Part shown: positions 1 to 8,817 of the stretch, in pieces | Position numbering within the stretch: the stretch's first letter is position 1 | How the letters are laid out: every line of letters starts with the position of its first letter | Assembly (NCBI GenBank): GCA_938084685.1 | Contig: CALKGE010000001.1 | Span: 620,001-684,000, forward strand | DNA length: 64,000 nt | Origin: an uncultured Pirellulaceae bacterium | GTDB lineage: Bacteria > Planctomycetota > Planctomycetia > Pirellulales > Pirellulaceae | Direction of reading: 5' to 3' | Made by a program: the position numbers and the translations under genes | The notes under the pieces: model-generated | Told to the model about the DNA's origin: nothing | Seen by the model: only the letters and a program-made list of their open reading frames with translations | The model's database searches: none

Positions 1-432
1 GCAATTTTCCAGCCTCCTTTTACTTGTAGACTGACACGGTTTACCGTATCTTTTTTCGGCAAAAATAGGTGTTTGAAAATGTCTCGCACATGCCTGAAAG
101 AGTAAGCATGGCGGTGCCTAGCTTTGCGAGAACTCGCTTGCGATAACACGGTGTTAACGGGGTTGTACAGGGGTTGTACAGCATTAACGAACTGCCAGAC
201 TGGCAACTAGTTCTGAGATTAGAGTCTGTTTCAAATCAGTACTAAACAGTGGCTGGAGCAGTTTGAATTGTTTTACGACAACCGTCTCGTGCGAATTAGC
301 GTTGTATCTTGAGTCGCGCTCAGCACAAATCGCTCTAGATCCCGCAGAAAACGGCAAATCTTCGAGTCCCTCCTCAACCACTGCAGGAGCGCTCGAATAG
401 GTGGACTGTAAGAGAGTATTAGGTCTTGCCGC
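1..432. other. Intergenic stretch, no gene I can support
   Basis: No recognisable protein or RNA gene. A 65-codon open frame on the minus strand (184-381) has no recognisable motif, and I do not call it. The only structure is a 13-bp palindrome (TAACAC-G-GTGTTA, 144-156) followed at once by two tandem copies of an 11-bp unit (159-169 and 170-180). The rest is unremarkable. Confidence 0.5.
144..180. promoter_or_regulatory. Palindrome plus tandem 11-bp repeat, possible operator
   Basis: TAACAC and GTGTTA face each other around a single G (144-156). Three bases on, the unit GGGGTTGTACA occurs twice head-to-tail (159-180). This arrangement would suit a dimeric repressor site, but no flanking gene start inside the window clearly uses it. 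Function is unproven. Confidence 0.25.
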
Positions 433-1851
433 TCAGGCCGATTTGTCGAGCTGGTTATTAAGCTTGTTATAGAGTGTCTTCAGGGAGACTCCCAGCTCTT
501 TGGCCGCTTCGGGTTTGCTTCCGTCATGTCGTGCCAGGGCCGAGTTAATGGCCCACATTTCAAGATCGCGTAATGTCCTGCCAGCCAGGAATTCGTCAGG
601 AGCGACCGCGGAACTCGGAACACGAGTCTCATCGCCATGGATGCGTTGAGGTAGGTGCGATGTATCGATCGGTAACCGGTCACACAAAATCGATGCGTGC
701 TCAACCACATTGGCCAACTCACGCACATTACCCTTCCATTCAGCACTTTCCAACGCTGCAATCGCCTCGGGCGTAAACACCGCATGAATCCGATCCAGAA
801 TATTTTCCGATGTACCGTTCACTCCAAATTTACGTTCATACAAATGAGTAGCCAACAGAGGTATATCTTCCCTCCGTTGTCGCAACGCCGGGATTTCAAT
901 TTCAAAGGGATTAATTCGAAATAATAGATCCTCCCGAAAATCACCCGCCTGTACCATCTCTTCGAGATTACGATGCGTCGCACAAATCACTCGCACATCC
1001 ACGTGAAACGTCTGATTATCACCTACTCGGCGAATCTCACCACTTTCCAGCACTCGCAACAAAATCGCCTGCACGCTTTTAGGTAACTCGCCAATCTCGT
1101 CCAGCATCAGCGTCCCATGATTCGCCATCTCGAAAAGTCCGGTCCTTTGCGAGTCCGCCCCGGTGAATGCTCCTTTGCAATGCCCAAAAAGTTCGCTTTC
1201 AATCAGGTTCTCCGGCAGAGCTCCGCAGTTGACCGCCACGAACGGCTGATCGGCACGTTGACTCTGGTTGTGGATTTCACGAGCAACAATTTCCTTGCCT
1301 GAACCGGTTTCACCTCGCACCAGCACGGTCGAGACGGTTGGCGCCACACGGCTAATAAGCGATTTGACCTGCTCCATCGATGGATGATCGCCAATCAGCT
1401 GACTCTCACCCTCGGCCCGCTTCAGCTGATGGTTTACCGCTTTGTATTGTCGTGCCAGTTGCTGCTTTTTTTGAATCCGCTCTAATAACGCTTCCAGCTC
1501 GAGACGCTTACAAGGCTTGGTGAGGTAATCGAAGGCACCATAGCGCAACGCGGCAATTGCCGATTCCACCGTGCTCTTTCCGGTCAAAATAATACATTCG
1601 ATCTCATCAGACAGTTCCCGAGCTTTCCCCAGCAACTCGATCCCGGACATGCCAGGCATATTCAGATCGGTGATCAAACAGTCATATCGATCCTGTTTCA
1701 GAACTGCCAGCGCAGTCTCGCCGTCAGGACAGACCGTCACAGTATGTCCCATTCTCGGAAGCTCCAGACTCATCAGCTCCTGCAGAGCTTCTTCGTCATC
1801 GGCAAACAGGATGTGCAGCCCCTTAGGCGACTTGGTTTTGTTGACCGTCAT
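433..1851 (-). CDS. Sigma-54-dependent response regulator, NtrC family
   Basis: A 472-residue two-component regulator that, when phosphorylated, should activate sigma-54 promoters. Domains in order: receiver (about 10-125) with acidic pocket DDE near 18-20 and phospho-acceptor Asp62 in TDLNMPG; AAA+ domain (about 150-380) with Walker A GETGSGKE at 180-187, the sigma-54 contact loop GAFTGA at 227-232 and a LDEIGELP Walker B; C-terminal Fis-type helix-turn-helix (PEAAKELGVSLKTLYNKL). All hallmark motifs are intact, so it should be a true sigma-54 activator. The ATG lies inside the 3' end of the upstream kinase gene (29-bp overlap) with AGGAAAA ahead of it, implying translational coupling. Target genes cannot be read from this sequence. 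Confidence 0.93.
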   Translation of the reverse strand: MTVNKTKSPKGLHILFADDEEALQELMSLELPRMGHTVTVCPDGETALAVLKQDRYDCLITDLNMPGMSGIELLGKARELSDEIECIILTGKSTVESAIAALRYGAFDYLTKPCKRLELEALLERIQKKQQLARQYKAVNHQLKRAEGESQLIGDHPSMEQVKSLISRVAPTVSTVLVRGETGSGKEIVAREIHNQSQRADQPFVAVNCGALPENLIESELFGHCKGAFTGADSQRTGLFEMANHGTLMLDEIGELPKSVQAILLRVLESGEIRRVGDNQTFHVDVRVICATHRNLEEMVQAGDFREDLLFRINPFEIEIPALRQRREDIPLLATHLYERKFGVNGTSENILDRIHAVFTPEAIAALESAEWKGNVRELANVVEHASILCDRLPIDTSHLPQRIHGDETRVPSSAVAPDEFLAGRTLRDLEMWAINSALARHDGSKPEAAKELGVSLKTLYNKLNNQLDKSA

Positions 1852-3409
1852 GGAAATCGTTTTCCTGGTTTACTTGGTGAACTGGCAGCGTGACAACAAA
1901 TTGTGAACCCTGACCAGGCCCCGCACTCGTGGCGGTAATGGTGCCCCCATGCTCACTGATGATTCGATAGGTAATAGAAAGCCCCAATCCTGTTCCCCGG
2001 CCATCACGTCGGCGCGTGAAAAATGGCTGAAACAGCTGTTGAAGAACCTCGGGCGTCATCCCGCAGCCATTATCAGTAATGGTGATCCGGCACTCCGAGG
2101 CGTCACCACCCAGCCTGACGGTCACGACGCCGGCGTCATCGAGACTGTCGAGCGCATTGGTGATCAGATTGAGCATGACCTGTTTGATTTCCTGAGTATG
2201 GACGACAGCCACGATATCTCCACGCTCACATTCAAACTCCACTATTTTGTCTTTGTACTTACCAACATGCTTAATCAGTTCCAGTGTGTCCTGAATGATG
2301 GGCTGGATGGGGATCTGCTGACGCTGTGTGTCTCCGACACGTGAGAAATCCAGCAGCCGTTCTGTGATCCCCTTGCAACGAAACGCTTCGTGCTGAATAC
2401 GCTTCAAGTATTTCAGGATCACTTCAAAGTTGCCGGACTCATCTTCCGGAGCGGTCTCGCCAGCCCATTCAGCGATGCGTGATTCAAGCGATTCGGCACA
2501 CATGGCAATCGAGGCGAGTGGGTTATTAATTTCGTGCGACACACCTGCAGCCAAAAAACCAACGCTGGCAAGTTGCTCGCTGCGGATCGCCTCTTTCGTC
2601 CGAATCTGAACCTGCTCGTCCAGATCGTTGCGAATGAGTCGGAAATTCCGCGTCATGTCATTCATGGCAGCTGCCAGTTCCGCCATGTCATCATCCGTAT
2701 CTGTCGTGATCTGAAATTCCAGATCACCCTGCGCAACGCGGCGACTTCCGGAAATCAGTTTATTGAATGGCTTAAGAATCCAGGCATGGCTTAGTTTGAT
2801 GAGTTGGATTAATAGGCCCGTGACCGTAATGGTTGTGATCCAGGTGACAATAATCCATGTTCGGTACTCCAGACGAACGTCATCCACAAAGGTCCCCATA
2901 CGTTGTTGAAAGGCCTGTGGAATCAGCTCGGTCTTTTGTGTCAGGACTTCCATGGACGATAAGATCGAATCCAGGGACTGACCAGCTTCGAGTGACTGCG
3001 GCGCTGCCAACAGCTTACGAATTGTTGCCAGCTCCAATCGAATCTCATGCACTATCTGCAGTTCACGTTTGGTGTCATTGATTGACAGGTCAATATTCTC
3101 GGCTTCGTTCAGGACGGTTTCATAGTCATCGATACTTTGAGACAACAGCTCCAGATGGTTGAGCAATTGTTCTGTCGTATCGGTACCAGCCGCGTGACCA
3201 GCCTGATAGGTCTCCAGGGTTCTTTGAAGGTTTTGAGCGTGACTGCGGACATTGTCTGCCAGTGGTATTTCTTCCGCTCGTTGACTGATACTTCGAGCCA
3301 ACCGGCGGTACGAGTAGACGCCCTGGAAACCACTGAATGCCAGTATTCCAATGATGGTCATCAGCAGTCCCAGGCAGATGATGACTTTATTTCGTATCGT
3401 CCATTTCAT
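1823..3409 (-). CDS. Membrane sensor histidine kinase, partner of the NtrC-type regulator
   Basis: A 528-residue HAMP-type kinase. TM helix 1 is at about 8-28, a mostly helical extracytoplasmic sensor region at about 30-183, and TM helix 2 at about 184-204. A HAMP linker (about 205-258) and a dimerisation domain with His292 in GVSHEINNPLAS follow. The C-terminal HATPase has the N box (NLITNALDS), G1 (DNGCGM) and G2 (GRGTGLGLSI). This is the NtrB/ZraS-like arrangement usually paired with sigma-54 regulators, and the regulator gene overlaps its 3' end. The start is ATG with GAGG about 6 nt upstream. It sits 13 nt downstream of the LptG-like gene, so the stimulus may concern the envelope; that is inference. 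Confidence 0.92.
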   Translation of the reverse strand: MKWTIRNKVIICLGLLMTIIGILAFSGFQGVYSYRRLARSISQRAEEIPLADNVRSHAQNLQRTLETYQAGHAAGTDTTEQLLNHLELLSQSIDDYETVLNEAENIDLSINDTKRELQIVHEIRLELATIRKLLAAPQSLEAGQSLDSILSSMEVLTQKTELIPQAFQQRMGTFVDDVRLEYRTWIIVTWITTITVTGLLIQLIKLSHAWILKPFNKLISGSRRVAQGDLEFQITTDTDDDMAELAAAMNDMTRNFRLIRNDLDEQVQIRTKEAIRSEQLASVGFLAAGVSHEINNPLASIAMCAESLESRIAEWAGETAPEDESGNFEVILKYLKRIQHEAFRCKGITERLLDFSRVGDTQRQQIPIQPIIQDTLELIKHVGKYKDKIVEFECERGDIVAVVHTQEIKQVMLNLITNALDSLDDAGVVTVRLGGDASECRITITDNGCGMTPEVLQQLFQPFFTRRRDGRGTGLGLSITYRIISEHGGTITATSAGPGQGSQFVVTLPVHQVNQENDFHDGQQNQVA

Positions 3410-3422
3410 GGTGAGCCTCGGG

Positions 3423-4610
3423 CTATTTATTGATCATCCTGCGAATCATCAGCACGCCCAGAATGAAAAAGAAGGCGTTGCCCATCCAGACACTGTACGG
3501 CGGAAACTCGCCAGTTTTTGCCTTGTTGACTCCGAATTGGAAAAACGGATAGTACAAAATGACAATCGGGAAGAAGACCTTGGCAAAGCAGGTCCAGAAA
3601 TCGCCAATCCGTTTCCTGATCGCATAGGTTGCGCCCAGAATGACGAATGCCAGACAGCAAAAACCATTGGCCCAGCGGCGGAACGGCTCGGCTTGGTAAC
3701 GGTTCAAAGCGTAACGCGCACGTTTCAGATCGGACGATATATTGCGGCAGTCGTTGCCGGCAAGTTCCATCAGGTTACCGGTCAGCATCAGCATCCCTGC
3801 TTTGGCTGCCAGTGTCTGTTTGAGATTCTGAATGGTTGCGTTCTGGCCAGCGACTCGTGCGGAAATATCGCGGAGCGCCGTGTCGGATGGGCTATTGGCC
3901 GTCCGCTTTGGTCCTGCAAGCGAGGCAAGTGGTAACTCATATTCGAACCGATCTGGCCACTCACCAAAAAAGTCTGAACCAACATCAAACTGGGTGTCAT
4001 GCAGGACAATCTTTAGTTGATCGGTGTCGGTATTCAGGTTCAGGTGAGCTTTTTGGGCTACCAGTGTCATCGGCGGCGAATTGTCATTGTTATGCAGGGA
4101 AATGGTGGGGCGGATCAGCGTCTCACCCTGAACATCCTTTACATGAATGGACATCGATGACGTTGAAAACGCACGTTGAGTACGTAACATGCCATAGGCG
4201 ATATCTTCGAAGCTTTGCAGGACAACACGGTCAATGCCACGACGTCCCCAGGTAACGGCAACATCATTCAGCCAGACCGAAACCAGCGAGACAAGGAAGG
4301 AGATGACTATGGCCGGCCAGATGGCAACCATAGGGGATGACCCGTTCGCCTTTAACGCGACGATTTCATTCGCTCCGGACATGCGGCCGTAGACCAGGCA
4401 TGTTGCCAGTAGCATGGTCGCCGGGATAGCCATGCGAAAGACATCTGGCAACAGGTAGGGAATCAGGCGCAAGACGGGTACAGGCCCCAGCCCTTCCTGG
4501 ATGGACCGCTGCGCAAGCAGAATGATCAACAACAGAAGGGTTATCCCCAAGAGGGACAGCACAAATGCCTTAATCAATTCCCAGCCGATGTATCGCGAAA
4601 CAAGCGTCAA
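3423..4610 (-). CDS. LptF/LptG (YjgP/YjgQ) family permease
   Basis: A 395-residue inner-membrane protein of the LPS-export permease family. The family pairs with LptB to extract lipopolysaccharide and pass it to the periplasmic bridge. Three N-terminal TM helices (about 12-35, 60-80, 98-118), a periplasmic beta-rich domain (about 120-300) and three C-terminal helices (about 303-320, 333-355, 370-392) match the family topology. The start is TTG preceded by GGAGAG, better supported than any internal ATG. It heads an operon with the kinase and regulator genes. No second LptF/G gene is visible nearby. Whether it is LptF or LptG cannot be decided here. Confidence 0.85.
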   Translation of the reverse strand: MTLVSRYIGWELIKAFVLSLLGITLLLLIILLAQRSIQEGLGPVPVLRLIPYLLPDVFRMAIPATMLLATCLVYGRMSGANEIVALKANGSSPMVAIWPAIVISFLVSLVSVWLNDVAVTWGRRGIDRVVLQSFEDIAYGMLRTQRAFSTSSMSIHVKDVQGETLIRPTISLHNNDNSPPMTLVAQKAHLNLNTDTDQLKIVLHDTQFDVGSDFFGEWPDRFEYELPLASLAGPKRTANSPSDTALRDISARVAGQNATIQNLKQTLAAKAGMLMLTGNLMELAGNDCRNISSDLKRARYALNRYQAEPFRRWANGFCCLAFVILGATYAIRKRIGDFWTCFAKVFFPIVILYYPFFQFGVNKAKTGEFPPYSVWMGNAFFFILGVLMIRRMINK

Positions 4611-4748
4611 GTATTACTCTCCGACGATTTGTAAAAGTTACAAAAATGCATCGGAAATGTACCAAGATTCAGAATCTGAGGGAACAGAGAATCATGGGCA
4701 GCGAGCCGGCAATTATCAGAAAGAAGAGGGAGGCGGCAGCGGCAGCAT

Positions 4749-5999
4749 CTATTTGCGGAATTCACGCATGATATAAGTGATCGCCTTGGAAAGGTATTTG
4801 AGCGATTCAACGAAATTCTCATGTTGAATCTGCTCAGTACTCTCCACAAACGCCTCATCGAAAGGAGCCCAATTGAATTTGTCCGGATGTTTTTGAGCCA
4901 ACTGTCGAATCTCGTTGGCCGTTTTCCCGAGTGTCTGCATGATACTGGCATTCGGAATGCAGCGGCTACTGGTGTGCGGGCCAACTCCGAATCGAAATTC
5001 GGGGCTCAAAGTCTTTCCGGTTTCAACTCCAGCCCGTCCTAGCGCCAATCCCACCAACGCCGTGACGATTCCCGCCGCACTGATGGCGATTCCGACATAG
5101 GGTTGCAGTACCAGTAACAGCAGGCCAGCCAGTCCCAGGACAATACTGGTAGTCAGGACTGCCGGGTGCAGTGGTTTCACTGGGACGGTTGTTTTCCCGA
5201 TCACCAGAGGATTATCTCCCTGGGTATCGGTAACGTACCGCGAACCATGTGCCTTGACGATGATGATCGTAATGTTATCAGGACCCCCTCGGAGATTTGC
5301 CAAATCCAGCAGGAACTGGGCAGCCTGTTCGGGAGGCAGGACCGCCATGGCGGCACCAATCTCTGCATCACTCACTTCGCCGCTCAGCCCATCGCTACAA
5401 ATAAGGTAGCTGTCACCATCCTGAACGGGGAAGGGGCCTTCCAGATCCACTTCGACTTCGGCGTTGGGGCCGAGCGAGCGGGTGATCACGTTGGAGGGAA
5501 CATTCTGAATGTCACCACCTTTCGCCTTTAATTCCCACTGCAAACTGTGGTCAAAAGTGAGTTGTTCAATGAGATCACCTCGCTGTCGGTAAACACGGCT
5601 ATCCCCGACATGACCACAGATAATTCCTTGCGGTAGCATCAGGATCGAGCTGCAGGTGGTCCCCATGTTATGGAAATCAGGGTTTTCTTCACCTTTCAGG
5701 TGGATCTCGGAATTGGCTTTGATAATTGCTTTTTTGAGTGCTTCCGGAGGAGAAAGGTCTTTGTAGACCAGGTAGTGATGTGGAATATGCTCAACAGCAT
5801 CTCCACTTGCCAACTCACCTGCCGCGTGCGCCCCCATTCCGTCGCAAACGATAAACAGATGTCCTCGCAGATCGTAGGACTCCTGATCACTTTGGATCAC
5901 AACCACCGAGCTGTCCTGATTGGTGGCACGGCGCATCCCTTTGTCTGTTACTTCAATAACAGTCAGGGAATCGGTCCAATTGTGTTGATGCTTTACCAT
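4749..5999 (-). CDS. PP2C-family Ser/Thr phosphatase with membrane anchor and extra C-terminal domain
   Basis: A 416-residue protein. Residues about 12-250 are a PP2C phosphatase with metal motifs: an early NQDS, DGMGAHAAGE, MGTTCSS, HVGDSR, a CSDGLSGE block and the terminal GGPDNITII. Two hydrophobic segments follow (about 275-295 and 300-322), then a charged C-terminal region of about 90 residues that looks helical and that I do not recognise. Family members reverse Hanks-type kinase phosphorylation; no kinase gene is adjacent. The catalytic domain should face the cytoplasm, with the double-spanning hairpin tethering it. It is followed by the LptG-kinase-regulator operon after a 138-bp gap. 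The ribosome-binding site is weak. Confidence 0.88.
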   Translation of the reverse strand: MVKHQHNWTDSLTVIEVTDKGMRRATNQDSSVVVIQSDQESYDLRGHLFIVCDGMGAHAAGELASGDAVEHIPHHYLVYKDLSPPEALKKAIIKANSEIHLKGEENPDFHNMGTTCSSILMLPQGIICGHVGDSRVYRQRGDLIEQLTFDHSLQWELKAKGGDIQNVPSNVITRSLGPNAEVEVDLEGPFPVQDGDSYLICSDGLSGEVSDAEIGAAMAVLPPEQAAQFLLDLANLRGGPDNITIIIVKAHGSRYVTDTQGDNPLVIGKTTVPVKPLHPAVLTTSIVLGLAGLLLLVLQPYVGIAISAAGIVTALVGLALGRAGVETGKTLSPEFRFGVGPHTSSRCIPNASIMQTLGKTANEIRQLAQKHPDKFNWAPFDEAFVESTEQIQHENFVESLKYLSKAITYIMREFRK

Positions 6000-6202
6000 G
6001 CAGTTGGTGCCAGCGAAGTATGAATCAATCAGGGTGCGGTTACTACTAGTAAACTATACAACGTTTTTCGACCAAAGCGGATGGTGTAGCTCTGAAAAAG
6101 CGTTCGTAGAGTGATTGCTAGTGACTATAAATCCCGTAATTGTTAAACTTTGCACCCACATTACGACGGGAATACCTGCGAATAACCCTGAGGGAAACAA
6201 AG

Positions 6203-6742
6203 ATGGCACGATTTTTATCATCACTTCTGATCTTTGCGACAATTGGGTTGATGTTCTGCCAGCCGGCCGATGGAGCGGTACGCCGCCGCATTACCATCAA
6301 ATCAACTCCTCCCGGAGCACTGGTGTATATCGACGACCAGGAAATCGGAGTAACACCCGTTTCGACGTCATTTACCTACTACGGCACTCGTAAAATCCAG
6401 GTCGTCAAGGACGGCTATGAAACGGTGACCGTTTTGCGTGAGATCAAAGCACCCTGGTACCAGATCCCCGGGATCGACTTTGTAACCGAAAACCTTATTC
6501 CCAAAGAATTTCGTGACGAGCGTTTGTTGCAGTTCAAACTGGTTCCATTGCGGATTCGGACATCGGACGAGTTGATTAAACGGGGATTGGAATTGAAACA
6601 GCGCGCGAAGCAGGGTGTCGTGGCACCCTTGGGGACTCGATCCCGTTCCCTGCGTCAGAATTATCCCAATGTACCGGTCAACCCAGTGCCATCTCCTGCG
6701 AACCGACAGGGCCCGGTTCCTGCTCCGTTACCACAGCGGTGA
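6203..6742 (+). CDS. Secreted PEGA-domain protein
   Basis: A 179-residue exported protein. The chosen ATG has GAGGG 8 nt upstream and begins directly with a signal peptide (hydrophobic SSLLIFATIGLMF, likely cleavage after ADGA). Reading further upstream would bury the signal. A PEGA domain follows (STPPGALVYIDDQEIGVTP ... IQVVKDGYETV), a small surface-associated beta module. The C-terminal 50 residues are Arg/Pro-rich and look disordered. No lipobox is seen (Phe precedes the Cys). Its 3' end overlaps the convergent mlaD-like gene by 15 bp. Its role is unknown; such proteins are common at planctomycete cell surfaces. Confidence 0.8.
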   Translation: MARFLSSLLIFATIGLMFCQPADGAVRRRITIKSTPPGALVYIDDQEIGVTPVSTSFTYYGTRKIQVVKDGYETVTVLREIKAPWYQIPGIDFVTENLIPKEFRDERLLQFKLVPLRIRTSDELIKRGLELKQRAKQGVVAPLGTRSRSLRQNYPNVPVNPVPSPANRQGPVPAPLPQR

Positions 6743-7927
6743 TTTAACACCTGCTCCGACAGGACGACGGTCGAGCATTCCGCCGACGCCCAGTTGCCGA
6801 GGGTCTGTGGCGATTTTGTCCGAGAAGACACGGAGATCATTCAGGATCGGACGCAAACGTCTGGTGGCATCTTCAATGTTGGTCGTTGTCCGCTTGATGC
6901 TGTAATAGAGTTCGTCGTCATGCACAATCTTGTGCAGGCTACCTTCCGCGTTGTTGAGCGTGGTGACCAGTTCATTCATCTGAGAAACGGTGTTGTCGAA
7001 ATTCTCAACACTCGACGTAATCGACTCGACAAGCATCTCGCCTCGTTCTCCCAACGGTCGAGTGAACTTTTCAAGATGGTCCAGATTAGACTCTGCCTTC
7101 TGACCCACGGTTTCGAAGTACTTCATGGTTTGCTGCGCCGTAGCGAGCGTCTGTGTGGCCTGTTTGAGTACGACCGGAATTTCGTTCACAGACGCTTTGA
7201 GTTTGAGGCGAGTTTCTTCATCTCCCACAACGGCATTGATCGAATCCATCGCCGTTTCAAATTTCTGCATGGCGTCATGGGTTTGCTTCACGGCCTGTTT
7301 TAACTCAGCTTCACTTTCGGTAAACGAATCATTCAGATTCTTCATCAGCGTTTTAAACTCTCCGGCAGCATCATCGACTCCGGTACCAGCTTGCTGAATG
7401 GAGCCAAACGTTTCAGACATGTTCTGCTGCATGTTGACCAGTACGGTCAGCGGGTCATCGACGACCAGTCCGTTGCTGATCATTGAACCGGCTGTGACCG
7501 GTTGCAGGCTCTTAGCTGTCTCCTTTGCGTCCAGTACACCATCTTCGTTGGTATCAAATTCGGCGAGCAGCACTTCGACCGGCTTCACGGTAAACTCGAG
7601 AATGGCAGAACCAGTGAGCAAAGAACCCATTTTGATGCGACACGACTCATGGTGTCCGATCGCCACTCCATGATCGACGGTAATCGTCAGGATGACGCCT
7701 CCGTCTGGTTTGAGTTCAACGTCTGTGACTCTTCCAATTTCAATTCCGCTCTTGCGGACCTCTGTACTTTCCTTGACTCCCGGGGCCGACGGGAACTGGA
7801 TCATGATTTCATAACCTGATGATTGCAGATTGGGGAATGCTTCGAACATGACGAGCAGCGAGATGGTGATCATACCGGCCAGTATGATCACGCTACCTAA
7901 TCGTCGTTTCAGTTTTTGTTCGTTCAT
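6728..7927 (-). CDS. mlaD: MlaD-type MCE-domain lipid-transport protein with an EF-hand loop
   Basis: A 399-residue periplasmic substrate-binding subunit of an MlaFED-type ABC system, anchored by one N-terminal TM helix (about 14-30). The MCE domain spans about 38-116. Just after it sits a canonical EF-hand calcium loop of the form DTNEDGVLDAKE (about 125-136). A long helical region (about 150-375) suited to coiled-coil oligomers follows, then a short Pro-rich tail. The gene ends the operon mlaE-mlaF-mlaD, 32 nt after mlaF. I prefer the ATG at 7927 over a TTG at 7942; neither has a strong ribosome-binding site. MCE proteins carry phospholipids between inner and outer membranes. The calcium motif is unusual for this family. 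Confidence 0.88.
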   Translation of the reverse strand: MNEQKLKRRLGSVIILAGMITISLLVMFEAFPNLQSSGYEIMIQFPSAPGVKESTEVRKSGIEIGRVTDVELKPDGGVILTITVDHGVAIGHHESCRIKMGSLLTGSAILEFTVKPVEVLLAEFDTNEDGVLDAKETAKSLQPVTAGSMISNGLVVDDPLTVLVNMQQNMSETFGSIQQAGTGVDDAAGEFKTLMKNLNDSFTESEAELKQAVKQTHDAMQKFETAMDSINAVVGDEETRLKLKASVNEIPVVLKQATQTLATAQQTMKYFETVGQKAESNLDHLEKFTRPLGERGEMLVESITSSVENFDNTVSQMNELVTTLNNAEGSLHKIVHDDELYYSIKRTTTNIEDATRRLRPILNDLRVFSDKIATDPRQLGVGGMLDRRPVGAGVKSPLW

Positions 7928-7959
7928 GGTTTTGGTTTTCAAGCTTGTGACTGCGGTTC

Positions 7960-8817
7960 TTAGGCCAGGCCCAGTTCCTGCAGCCTGTTGCCTGCCTCCC
8001 CTTGAATGAATTGTTGTACACGTACATCCCCACAGTGTTCTATTTCACTTGGCGGCCCATCAAAGATGATCTGGTTTTCATGTTCTTTGAGCCGTTGCAG
8101 CGGGTAGAGCATCAGGATGCGGTCGGCCACCTTACGAGCCGTTTTCATGTCATGCGTTACCAGAATACTGGTAACCCGCCGTTTCAGGCGACTTCGCATA
8201 ATCAGCTCATTGATGACATCACTGACGATAGGATCTAGTCCGGTTGTCGGTTCGTCATATAACACCAGCTCTGGCTGAAGAATCAGAGCGCGAGCCAGGC
8301 CGACCCGTTTCCGCATGCCTCCCGACAGATCGGCGGGGAATTGATTCAGCGTTGAGTCAGGTAGCCCTACTTCACGCAAGGCACTTCTTACCAGTTCGAC
8401 CTCGTCAGTATCTGACATGGAAGATGGAGATGGTGACGCGGCAGCATGTCTCAGTGGAAAGGCGATGTTTTCTCCGACCGTGAGACTGTCAAACAAAGCT
8501 GCCTGCTGAAAGACAAATCCTGTCCGGCTGCGCAGCAATGAGAGTTCCCGGTCGTTAAGCGTTCCCAGATCCTGCTCGTCGAACAAGACGAAACCCGAAG
8601 TGGGTTGAAGCAGGCCTACCAGCGTTTTAAGAAAGACCGTTTTCCCACAACCACTTTCTCCGATGATAGCGACCGTTTGTCCGTGACGAATTTTCACTGA
8701 CAGATCACGTAGAACTTGTTTTTTACCAAAGCGCATATTGAGATTGTGCGTTTCCACCAGGTATTGAGAAAACGTTTCTTCGGAATCGGTATGTGAAACG
8801 GAGGTGTTATCGATCAA
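7960..8817 (-). CDS. mlaF: MlaF-type ABC transporter ATP-binding protein
   Basis: A 285-residue ATPase driving the MCE transporter. Walker A GESGCGKT (53-60), Q-loop VFQQAALFD, signature LSGGMRKR (from 164), Walker B LVLYDEP and the switch His in VTHDM are all present. A short acidic insert (about 127-139, Ser/Asp-rich) lies between Q-loop and signature. The gene starts with TTG in a TTGA overlap with the mlaE stop codon, a clear translational-coupling arrangement. The closest known role is powering phospholipid trafficking across the periplasm, with MlaE as permease and the MCE protein as carrier. Confidence 0.92.
   Translation of the reverse strand: MIDNTSVSHTDSEETFSQYLVETHNLNMRFGKKQVLRDLSVKIRHGQTVAIIGESGCGKTVFLKTLVGLLQPTSGFVLFDEQDLGTLNDRELSLLRSRTGFVFQQAALFDSLTVGENIAFPLRHAAASPSPSSMSDTDEVELVRSALREVGLPDSTLNQFPADLSGGMRKRVGLARALILQPELVLYDEPTTGLDPIVSDVINELIMRSRLKRRVTSILVTHDMKTARKVADRILMLYPLQRLKEHENQIIFDGPPSEIEHCGDVRVQQFIQGEAGNRLQELGLA

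Noticed and set aside
184..381. 65-codon open frame on the minus strand
   Set aside because: No motif, no convincing ribosome-binding site and an ordinary composition; insufficient evidence for a gene.
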